Below are positions 1 to 5,441 of a DNA stretch of 6,977 nucleotides, in pieces; the stretch's first letter is position 1, and each line of letters begins with the position of its first letter. The stretch comes from an uncultured Aquabacterium sp. (GTDB lineage Bacteria; Pseudomonadota; Gammaproteobacteria; Burkholderiales; Burkholderiaceae_C). The translations under genes were made by a program, and so were the position numbers. The notes beneath the pieces are model-generated. The model worked only from the letters and a program-made list of their open reading frames with translations. It did not search any database and was not told where the DNA came from. The stretch lies in the NCBI GenBank assembly GCA_937923225.1, contig CALAKR010000110.1, forward strand, positions 1 to 6,977. Reading direction: 5' to 3'.

Positions 1-25
1 CAAGCGCGTCGGATTCTTCAACTGA
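1..25 (+). CDS. lepB: C-terminal end of an upstream gene, probably signal peptidase I (partial)
   Basis: The second frame reads Lys-Arg-Val-Gly-Phe-Phe-Asn and then a TGA at 23-25. Only seven codons are present, too few to recognise a family from sequence alone. The assignment to LepB, the inner-membrane serine protease that removes signal peptides from exported proteins, rests on the usual gene order in Betaproteobacteria and Gammaproteobacteria, where lepB directly precedes the DUF4845 gene and rnc. The stop lies 17 bases before the chosen start of the next gene, so the two are probably co-transcribed. The reading frame is seen; the gene name is inference from synteny. Confidence 0.5.
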
Positions 26-32
26 GTTTCAT

Positions 33-37
33 GGAGG
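33..37 (+). promoter_or_regulatory. Shine-Dalgarno site for the DUF4845 gene
   Basis: GGAGG lies five bases before the ATG at 43. It is the strongest ribosome-binding site in the window. It decides the start: the earlier in-frame ATG at 31 overlaps this site and has no comparable purine tract of its own. Confidence 0.75.
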
Positions 38-42
38 CGAGG

Positions 43-420
43 ATGAAACCTGTGATTCAATCGAATGCACCTGCTCGCCGCCAGCGCGGTATCACCCTGT
101 TCGGGCTGCTGTTCTGGGCTGTGATCGTGGGCGCGGTGGCGGTGCTGCTGATGAAGCTGTTCCCCGCTGTCAATGAGTACCGCACCATCCAGACCGTGGT
201 CAATGCGGTGTCCAAGAGTGGCGCCAGCACCGTGCAGGAAGTGCGCGCGGCCTTTGACCAACGCAAGTCGGTCGAGTACGGCATCGAGTCCATCACCAGC
301 AAGGATCTCGAGATCACCAAGGACAACGACAGGATCGTGATCAGCTTTGCCTATGACAAAGAAATCGAATTGATCGATCCGGTCTATCTGGTGATCAAGT
401 TCAAGGGCCACTCACGGTGA
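43..420 (+). CDS. DUF4845 family single-pass membrane protein
   Basis: This small protein of 125 residues has an uncertain function. A positively charged N-terminus (Arg12, Arg13, Arg15) is followed by one hydrophobic segment at about residues 17-40, then a soluble domain of about 80 residues rich in charged and beta-forming stretches. The hydrophobic segment starts Gly-Ile-Thr-Leu-Phe-Gly-Leu-Leu, which resembles the start of a type IV pilin but lacks the usual Glu at position +5. The topology suggests N-terminus in the cytoplasm and the domain in the periplasm. Size, position between lepB and rnc, and this layout match the DUF4845 family known from many Proteobacteria. I chose ATG 43 over ATG 31 because of the GGAGG at 33-37. 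Its TGA overlaps the GTG start of rnc by four bases, so the two are probably translationally coupled. No enzymatic motif is visible. Confidence 0.85.
   Translation: MKPVIQSNAPARRQRGITLFGLLFWAVIVGAVAVLLMKLFPAVNEYRTIQTVVNAVSKSGASTVQEVRAAFDQRKSVEYGIESITSKDLEITKDNDRIVISFAYDKEIELIDPVYLVIKFKGHSR
403..407 (+). promoter_or_regulatory. Weak Shine-Dalgarno site for rnc
   Basis: AAGGG lies nine bases before the GTG at 417, inside the 3' end of the DUF4845 gene. It supports the GTG start. No in-frame ATG occurs between this site and the conserved RNase III domain. Confidence 0.45.
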
Positions 421-1157
421 CACGTCGCGGGGCCGCCGCGCAGCCGCCGGCCTCGCCGCACGGTTCCGCTTCTGCCCATCCTCTGAACGCGCTGCAGGCG
501 CGGCTGGGCCACCAGTTCTCCGACAGTGGCCTGCTGCGCCGCGCGCTCACGCACAAGAGCTTCGGTGCCGAGCAGAACGAGCGCCTGGAGTTCCTGGGCG
601 ATTCGGTGCTCAACCTGGCGGTCTCCGACCTGCTGTACAAGCAGTTCGACCGCAATGATGAAGGCGACCTGACCCGCGTGCGCGCCCACCTGGTGCGCCA
701 GGACACGCTGCACAAGCTGGCCGTATCGCTGCAGTTGCCCGAGGTGCTCCGCATCAGCGAGGGCGAGGCCAAGGGCGGCGGGGCGCAGCGCCCCTCCATC
801 CTGGCCGATGCGCTCGAGGCGGTGATCGGCGCGGTCTACCTTGATGGCGGCTTCGAGGCCGCCCGAGCCCTGGTACTGCGCTTGTTCGAGCCGCTGGTGC
901 TGCAAACCACCTCCGAGGTCTGGCGCAAGGACGCCAAGACCGCCTTGCAGGAATGGCTGCAAGGGCGCAAACTGCCTCTGCCCAGCTACCGCATCGAAGC
1001 CACCAAGGGCAAGGCCCACGCGCAGGTGTTCGTGGTGGTGTGCGAACTGGTGTCGCAGGGCTGGTCGGTCAGCGGCGAGGGGGCTTCCCGCCGTGCGGCC
1101 GAGCAGGTCGCGGCCCAGAAGGCGCTGGAGCGCCTGCAGGCCACCGACGCTTCCTGA
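417..1157 (+). CDS. rnc: Ribonuclease III
   Basis: This is a complete RNase III of 246 residues, the Mg2+-dependent endonuclease that cuts double-stranded RNA, including the 30S rRNA precursor and structured mRNAs, in the cytoplasm. The catalytic domain (about 24-160) carries the family signature NERLEFLGDS at 54-63. The acidic metal ligands are all present: Glu55, Glu58, Asp62, Glu82, Asp131 and Glu134, matching E. coli Glu38, Glu41, Asp45, Glu65, Asp114 and Glu117. A double-stranded RNA-binding domain follows at about 172-242, with the expected basic Ala-rich last helix (RRAAEQVAAQKAL). The protein is about 20 residues longer than the E. coli enzyme, mainly through an Ala/Pro/Ser-rich N-terminal tail of about 22 residues. 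The GTG start overlaps the preceding stop (GTGA 417-420), which suggests coupling. The identity is very secure; the exact start is less so. Confidence 0.97.
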   Translation: MTRRGAAAQPPASPHGSASAHPLNALQARLGHQFSDSGLLRRALTHKSFGAEQNERLEFLGDSVLNLAVSDLLYKQFDRNDEGDLTRVRAHLVRQDTLHKLAVSLQLPEVLRISEGEAKGGGAQRPSILADALEAVIGAVYLDGGFEAARALVLRLFEPLVLQTTSEVWRKDAKTALQEWLQGRKLPLPSYRIEATKGKAHAQVFVVVCELVSQGWSVSGEGASRRAAEQVAAQKALERLQATDAS

Positions 1158-1184
1158 GCGCGCTTGCCGCGCTTCTTTGTTTTT
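1157..1184 (+). terminator. Terminator-like hairpin at the rnc stop codon
   Basis: A perfect 6-bp stem pairs AGCGCG (1157-1162) with CGCGCT (1168-1173) around the loop CTTGC. The T-rich run TCTTTGTTTTT follows at 1174-1184, with nine T in eleven bases. This is the shape of an intrinsic terminator, though the stem is short and the T tract is broken by C and G. It lies inside an otherwise tightly packed operon, so it may act only partially, reducing transcription of era and later genes relative to rnc, or serve as a 3' end after processing. Complementarity and T tract are seen; activity is inferred. Confidence 0.45.
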
Positions 1185-1220
1185 CCCGGCCCCCACTGAT
1201 TCCTGGATTTCGCATTGCCC

Positions 1221-2243
1221 ATGGCCACGCCCGACGACAACTCTCCCGAACAAAACCCCGACCTGGATGCCATGCTGGCCAACCTGGCCATGGCCAAGAA
1301 GGGGCAGGGTGCCGAGCAGGTGCCCGCATCGGAGCAGCGCTGCGGCCTGGTGGCCATCGTGGGGCGGCCCAACGTGGGCAAGTCCACGTTGATGAACGCG
1401 CTGGTGGGCCAGAAGGTGTCCATCACCTCCAAGAAGGCGCAGACCACGCGCCATCGCATCACCGGCATCCGCACCGAGGGTGACAGCCAGTTCGTGTTCA
1501 TCGACACGCCGGGCTTTCAGACGCGCCACACCGTCAAGGGCACGGCGGCTCTCAACCGCAACCTCAACAAGACGGTGCAGGCCACCTTGTCCGATGTGGA
1601 TGTGGTGCTGTTCTTGGTCGAGGCCGGCCGCTTCGGCCCGGACGATGCCAAGGTGCTGGCTTTGATGCCCAAGGACAAGCCGGTCTTCCTGATCGCCAAC
1701 AAGCTCGATGCCGTCAAGCTGCGCGCCGATCTGCTGCCCTGGCTGCAGCAGATGCAGACGCACCATCCGTTCGCCGAGTTCGTGCCTCTGTCGGCCCAGA
1801 AGCTCGACGACGTGCGCCGCCTGGCCGGCATCGTGCGCCCCTACCTGCCGCAGCAGGCCTGGTGGTATGACGAAGAAGCCCTGACCGACCGCACCGACCG
1901 CTTCCTGGCCGGCGAGATCATCCGTGAAAAGCTGTTCCGCCTCACCGGCGATGAGCTGCCCTACACCTCGACCGTGGTGATCGACACCTATACCGAGGAG
2001 CCTTCCGACAAGCCCAACGGCCGCCCGCTGGTGCGCATTGCCGCGTCGATCATTGTCGAGCGCGATTCGCACAAGGGCATGGTGATAGGCGACAAGGGCG
2101 AGCGCCTGAAGCGCATCGGCACCGAGGCGCGCACCGAGCTGGAGCGCCTGATGGACACCAAGGTGTTCCTGGAGATCTGGGTGAAGGTGCGCTCCGGTTG
2201 GGCCGATGATGACGCACGCCTGCGCACCTACGGCTACGAGTGA
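1221..2243 (+). CDS. era: GTPase Era, 16S rRNA-binding ribosome assembly factor
   Basis: Era binds GTP and the 3' end of 16S rRNA and is needed for maturation of the 30S subunit. This copy has 340 residues from ATG 1221. The GTPase motifs are all visible: G1 GRPNVGKS at 48-55, the G2/switch I region KAQTTRHR at 72-79, G3 DTPG at 95-98, G4 NKLD at 160-163 and G5 Ser-Ala at 191-192. The C-terminal KH RNA-binding domain has its VIGDKG loop at 288-293 and the conserved end [11 protein letters not shown]. It is about 40 residues longer than E. coli Era, owing to an acidic, probably disordered N-terminal extension (1-40). A TTG at 1215 is an alternative start two codons upstream; neither has a clear Shine-Dalgarno site. 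Its stop overlaps the GTG of recO by four bases. The pairing with rnc fits a shared role in rRNA maturation. Confidence 0.97.
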   Translation: MATPDDNSPEQNPDLDAMLANLAMAKKGQGAEQVPASEQRCGLVAIVGRPNVGKSTLMNALVGQKVSITSKKAQTTRHRITGIRTEGDSQFVFIDTPGFQTRHTVKGTAALNRNLNKTVQATLSDVDVVLFLVEAGRFGPDDAKVLALMPKDKPVFLIANKLDAVKLRADLLPWLQQMQTHHPFAEFVPLSAQKLDDVRRLAGIVRPYLPQQAWWYDEEALTDRTDRFLAGEIIREKLFRLTGDELPYTSTVVIDTYTEEPSDKPNGRPLVRIAASIIVERDSHKGMVIGDKGERLKRIGTEARTELERLMDTKVFLEIWVKVRSGWADDDARLRTYGYE

Positions 2244-3004
2244 AGACGCGCGCGGCCACCGCGGCCTTCGTGCTGCACAGCCATGACTGGAGCGAGTCCA
2301 GCCTGATCCTGGACCTGTTCACGCGCGCGCACGGGCGTGTGGTGGCCGTGGCCAAGGGCGCCAAGCGGCCGTACTCGCAGTTGCGGCCAGTGCTGCTGCC
2401 GTTCCAGCGCCTCTCGGTGGCCTTTGGCGCCAAGCAGGGGCAGGATGTGGAAGTGTGGCTGCTGCGCCAAGCCGAATGGGCCGGCGGGCCTGCCTGGCCT
2501 GGTGGCGATGCCTTGCTGCCTGGCTTCTACGCCAACGAACTGCTGATGCGCCTGCTGCCGCGCCACGATCACCTGCCGCGCCTGTTCGATGCCTACGTGG
2601 ATCTGTTGCCCGCGCTGACCTTGCCGGGCACCTTGCACGCTGCACTGCGGGCCTTCGAGCTGATGGTGCTGCGCCAGTTGGGGCACCTGCCGGATCTGTC
2701 CCTTCACAGTGCCAGCGGGCAGCCGGTGCATGACGACGTGCTCTATACCCTGCACCCGGAGTTGGGCGTGTGCGAGGCCCAGGCCGATGACGCCACCTTG
2801 CCCGGCTGGCTGATGCGCCAGCTTGAATCCGTGCTGCAGCCGGCCTTCGATGCCGATGCCGACGGGCTGCCCGAGCCGCTGCTGCAGGCTTGCGCCCTGG
2901 GATCGTCCGGCCTGCGCTCGGTGCTGCGCGGTGTCCTTCACTATCATGTAGGGCCGCAGCCGCTGCGCACGCGGCAGTTGATGATGGACCTTCAGCAAAC
3001 ATGA
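2240..3004 (+). CDS. recO: DNA repair protein RecO
   Basis: RecO is the mediator of the RecFOR recombination pathway. It binds single-stranded DNA and SSB, anneals complementary strands, and with RecR helps load RecA at gaps. The 254-residue product has an N-terminal OB-fold region (about 5-80) with the family patterns [15 protein letters not shown] and VAKGAKRP, then a helical C-terminal domain containing [15 protein letters not shown] at about 95-109. No zinc-binding cysteine cluster is visible, as in the E. coli protein. The length is close to E. coli RecO (about 242). The GTG start at 2240 lies in GTGA shared with the era stop, and the TGA at 3002 lies in ATGA shared with pdxJ. No separate Shine-Dalgarno site is visible, which points to translational coupling with era. 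The assignment is supported by both sequence and the era-recO-pdxJ order. Confidence 0.93.
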   Translation: MKTRAATAAFVLHSHDWSESSLILDLFTRAHGRVVAVAKGAKRPYSQLRPVLLPFQRLSVAFGAKQGQDVEVWLLRQAEWAGGPAWPGGDALLPGFYANELLMRLLPRHDHLPRLFDAYVDLLPALTLPGTLHAALRAFELMVLRQLGHLPDLSLHSASGQPVHDDVLYTLHPELGVCEAQADDATLPGWLMRQLESVLQPAFDADADGLPEPLLQACALGSSGLRSVLRGVLHYHVGPQPLRTRQLMMDLQQT

Positions 3005-3822
3005 GCCTCTCCCCCCTGCAATGGACCGACACCCACGCCGCGCTGCTGGGCGTCAACATCGACCACGTGGCCACGGTGCGCAATGCGCGCGGCGGCCTGT
3101 ACCCCGATCCCGTGGCGCTGGCCCAGGTGGCGGTGGAGGCGGGCGCGGACATCATCACCTTCCACCTGCGTGAAGACCGCCGCCACATCCGTGACGACGA
3201 TGTCGCGCGCTTGAAGGAACACATCAAGGCGCCTTTGAACTTCGAAGCGGCCGTGACGGACGAGATGATCGGCCTGATCGAGCGCATCCGGCCCGAGCAC
3301 GTGTGCCTGGTGCCCGAGCGCCGTCAGGAAGTCACCACCGAAGGCGGCCTGGACGTGCGTGGCCAGTTGGCCCGTGTGAAGGATGCCTGCGGGCGCCTGG
3401 GTGCGGCCGGCAGCCGCGTGTCGCTGTTCATCGGTGCTGACCTGGACCAGATCGATGCTTCGGCCGAGGCCGGCGCACCTTGCGTGGAGCTTCACACCGG
3501 TGCCTTGGCCAACGCCTGGTGGGCGCAAGACGACGCTGCCGTGCAGGCCGAGCTGGACCGCCTGGTGCGCGGCCTGCGCCATGCCGGATCGCTGGGCCTG
3601 CGCACGCACGCCGGCCATGGCCTGGCGCTGAGCGACACCGGCCCCGCCATGCCCTGGATGCCGCAGCAGGCACGCACCAGCAGCACCGCCCTGATCGCTG
3701 CGCTGCCTGACGTGCTGGAGCTGCACATCGGCCACGCCCTGATCGGCCATGCGCTGATGGTGGGCCTGCGCCAGGCCATCGGCGATTTCAAGGCCGAGAT
3801 CGCCCGGAGCCGCCGCGCATGA
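3001..3822 (+). CDS. pdxJ: Pyridoxine 5'-phosphate synthase
   Basis: PdxJ condenses 1-deoxy-D-xylulose 5-phosphate with 3-amino-2-oxopropyl phosphate to form pyridoxine 5'-phosphate, the ring-closing step of DXP-dependent vitamin B6 synthesis. The 273-residue TIM barrel shows the family motifs in order: [16 protein letters not shown] at 17-32, [10 protein letters not shown] at 54-63, NFEAAV at 80-85, [16 protein letters not shown] at 104-119, HAGHGL at 203-208 and [12 protein letters not shown] near the end. By alignment with E. coli, the catalytic residues are His55, Glu82 and His206, all present. It is longer than the E. coli protein (about 243) through a roughly 10-residue N-terminal extension and an apparent 16-residue insertion after HAGHGL. 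The ATG at 3001 overlaps the recO stop; an in-frame start further upstream would lie inside recO and is rejected. The stop overlaps the acpS start, an arrangement seen in many Proteobacteria. Confidence 0.96.
   Translation: MSLSPLQWTDTHAALLGVNIDHVATVRNARGGLYPDPVALAQVAVEAGADIITFHLREDRRHIRDDDVARLKEHIKAPLNFEAAVTDEMIGLIERIRPEHVCLVPERRQEVTTEGGLDVRGQLARVKDACGRLGAAGSRVSLFIGADLDQIDASAEAGAPCVELHTGALANAWWAQDDAAVQAELDRLVRGLRHAGSLGLRTHAGHGLALSDTGPAMPWMPQQARTSSTALIAALPDVLELHIGHALIGHALMVGLRQAIGDFKAEIARSRRA
3806..3809 (+). promoter_or_regulatory. Shine-Dalgarno site for acpS
   Basis: GGAG lies nine bases before the ATG at 3819, inside the last codons of pdxJ. Together with the ATGA overlap it supports this start. 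Confidence 0.5.
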
Positions 3823-4217
3823 TCGTCGGCATCGGCACCGACCTGTGCGACATCCGCCGCATCCAGGCGACGCTGAGCCGCAAGGGCGAGCGCTTCGCCG
3901 AGAAGGTGCTGGGCCCTGAAGAGCTGCAGGTCTACCGCCAACGCACCGCCCGCGTGCCGGCGCGCGGCCTGCGCTACCTGGCCACGCGCTTTGCCGCTAA
4001 AGAGGCGTTTTCCAAGGCTATCGGGCTGGGCATGCGCTGGCCCATGACGTGGCGCCACGTGCAGGTGCTCAATGCAGCCAGCGGCCGCCCCGAGATCGTG
4101 CTGCGTGGCGAGTTGCTGCCCTGGTTCGAGGCCAAGGGCTGGAAGGCCCACGTCACGGTTACCGACGAGGTGGACCACGCGTTGGCCTTCGTCGTCGTGG
4201 AAACGCAAGCACCCTGA
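3819..4217 (+). CDS. acpS: Holo-[acyl carrier protein] synthase
   Basis: AcpS transfers the 4'-phosphopantetheine arm of coenzyme A to a serine of apo-acyl carrier protein and so activates fatty acid synthesis. The 132-residue protein begins [12 protein letters not shown], which holds the conserved Mg2+ ligand Asp8. The second signature, [11 protein letters not shown] at 57-67, supplies Glu62. The C-terminal strand pattern [16 protein letters not shown] (about 113-128) is also typical. The length is near the family norm of about 120-130 residues, so this is the short AcpS type and not the longer Sfp type. The start overlaps the pdxJ stop by four bases (ATGA 3819-3822). The protein is cytosolic, with no signal peptide. 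The family usually works as a trimer, with active sites at subunit interfaces; that is family knowledge, not seen here. Confidence 0.96.
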   Translation: MIVGIGTDLCDIRRIQATLSRKGERFAEKVLGPEELQVYRQRTARVPARGLRYLATRFAAKEAFSKAIGLGMRWPMTWRHVQVLNAASGRPEIVLRGELLPWFEAKGWKAHVTVTDEVDHALAFVVVETQAP

Positions 4218-4247
4218 ACACCCCAGATTCATTCCCCACTGTCACCC

Positions 4248-5369
4248 ATGGCCAAGAAGACACCCGCCGCCCGCCTTTCTCCCGCTGAGCACGATGCCGT
4301 GGCCCATGCCCCGGTGGTGCTCGATGTCGAAGGCCTGAGCCTCAATGACGACGACCGTCGGCGCCTGAAGCACCCGCTTACGGGCGGTCTGATCCTGTTC
4401 GGGCGCAACTGGCAGAGCCGCGCGCAAGTCACGGCCCTGTGCGCCGAGATCAAGTCCATCCGCCCCGATGTGCTGATCAGCGTGGACCACGAAGGCGGCC
4501 GCGTGCAGCGCTTCCGCACCGACGGCTTCACGCACCTGCCGCCCATGCGCGCCCTGGGCGACATGTGGATGAAAGATGGCAAACAGCCGGCCGGCCATGG
4601 CGCCATGGCCGCGATGGACGCGGCCAGTGCCTGCGGCTATGTGCTGGCCGCCGAGCTGCGCGCCTGTGGCGTGGACCTGAGCTTCACGCCCGTGCTCGAC
4701 CTGGACTGGGGCGGCAGCACCGTCATCGGCGACCGTGCCTTCAACGGCGATGCCCGCGTGGCGACCACCCTGGCGCGCGCCGTGATGCAGGGCCTGCTGC
4801 ACGCCGGCATGGCCAACTGTGGCAAGCACTTCCCCGGGCACGGCTTCGTCAAGGCCGATTCGCACGTGGAGATTCCGGTCGACAAGCGCAGCCTGAAGGC
4901 CATCCTGGCCGACGACGCCAAGCCCTACGAATGGCTCAGCACCGTGTTGACCAGCGTGATGCCCGCCCACGTGATCTACCCCAAGGTGGACAGCCAGCCC
5001 GCTGGCTTCTCCGCCCGCTGGCTGCAGGACATCCTGCGCGCGCGGCTGGGCTTCACCGGCGCCATCTTCAGCGATGACCTGAGCATGGAGGGCGCCAGCG
5101 TGGCCGGCAGCCACACCCAGGGCGCCATCGCCGCACTCAACGCCGGCTGCGATCTGGTGCTGCTGTGCAACCAGTCGCTCAAGGGCGGCGCCCCGGTGGA
5201 TGCCTTGCTCGACGGCCTGCAAGCCGCGCAGGCCCGTGGCGAATGGACGCCCAGCGCCGACAGCGAGGCGCGTCGCCTGGATCTGCTGCCGCAGACCGCG
5301 CCCATGCCTTGGGACGAGTTGATGCTCCATGCGCCTTACCAGCAGGCGCTGTCCAAGCTGCCGGCCTGA
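4248..5369 (+). CDS. nagZ: Beta-N-acetylhexosaminidase NagZ (glycoside hydrolase family 3)
   Basis: NagZ removes N-acetylglucosamine from GlcNAc-anhydroMurNAc peptides in the cytosol during peptidoglycan recycling. In many Gram-negatives its products influence AmpC beta-lactamase induction. The 373-residue protein has no signal peptide. It shows VDHEGGRVQRF at 79-89, the substrate-binding KHFPGHG at 193-199, the mobile-loop catalytic pair Asp204/His206 in ADSH, MPAHVIYP at 238-245, and FSDDLSMEGA at 274-283 with the nucleophile in the Asp276-Asp277 pair. The histidine in the loop is diagnostic of NagZ within GH3. It is about 30 residues longer than the E. coli enzyme, with about 20 extra at the N-terminus. 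The start follows acpS by 30 bases. The leader is pyrimidine-rich and has no Shine-Dalgarno site, so a later start is conceivable, but the next in-frame ATG (residue 100) would remove part of the barrel. Confidence 0.95.
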   Translation: MAKKTPAARLSPAEHDAVAHAPVVLDVEGLSLNDDDRRRLKHPLTGGLILFGRNWQSRAQVTALCAEIKSIRPDVLISVDHEGGRVQRFRTDGFTHLPPMRALGDMWMKDGKQPAGHGAMAAMDAASACGYVLAAELRACGVDLSFTPVLDLDWGGSTVIGDRAFNGDARVATTLARAVMQGLLHAGMANCGKHFPGHGFVKADSHVEIPVDKRSLKAILADDAKPYEWLSTVLTSVMPAHVIYPKVDSQPAGFSARWLQDILRARLGFTGAIFSDDLSMEGASVAGSHTQGAIAALNAGCDLVLLCNQSLKGGAPVDALLDGLQAAQARGEWTPSADSEARRLDLLPQTAPMPWDELMLHAPYQQALSKLPA

Positions 5370-5441
5370 GTAGCCGACAAACGGTCATCAGGGCAGGGTG
5401 GTTGCGGTGTGCCCGCAAGCCCAGCCCTGATGCTGCCCTGC
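5370..5441. other. Intergenic region between convergent nagZ and the acyl-CoA synthetase gene
   Basis: These 72 bases separate the stop codons of two converging genes. Most of the stretch is taken up by a large inverted repeat (5386-5432), described separately. I see no coding potential and no promoter-like pair of boxes here. Confidence 0.8.
5386..5432. terminator. Large inverted repeat, probable terminator for converging genes
   Basis: CATCAGGGC (5386-5394) is perfectly complementary to GCCCTGATG (5424-5432). Inside it, GGG 5396-5398 can pair with CCC 5420-5422, and TTGCGG 5402-5407 with CCGCAA 5413-5418 around the loop TGTGC. The result is one long, GC-rich, nearly continuous hairpin. It starts 16 bases after the nagZ stop and ends nine bases before the synthetase stop on the other strand. 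No T run follows on the plus strand. On the minus strand only a weak TTTGT follows after ACCG. A bidirectional transcript end or mRNA 3' stabiliser is the natural reading. The pairing is seen; termination is inferred. Confidence 0.65.

Noticed and set aside
384..2072. Very long minus-strand open frame (562 codons) opposite rnc and era
   Set aside because: It lies antisense to two securely identified genes. Its product is rich in His, Gln, Gly, Ala, Arg and Leu, typical of the complement of GC-rich codons, and it shows no recognisable domain. Long antisense frames are expected in high-GC genomes.
2890..3000. Longer pdxJ reading frame with a start inside recO
   Set aside because: The extra 37 residues are a shadow of the recO C-terminus. 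The ATG at 3001 gives the conserved N-terminus and a standard ATGA overlap.
2234..3750. Minus-strand open frames opposite recO and pdxJ
   Set aside because: These are low-complexity, Arg/Ala- or His/Gln-rich translations fully covered by recO and pdxJ, with no ribosome-binding site or domain.
3727..3756. Tandem 15-base near-repeat in pdxJ encoding [10 protein letters not shown]
   Set aside because: The repeated look comes from the conserved family motif (IGHAIIGRA in E. coli), so it reflects protein constraint and not a repeat element.
4242..5330. Long minus-strand open frame (362 codons) opposite nagZ
   Set aside because: This is the same compositional shadow: it is codon-aligned with nagZ on the other strand and rich in His, Gln, Gly and Ala, with no motif. 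The sense frame contains every NagZ signature.
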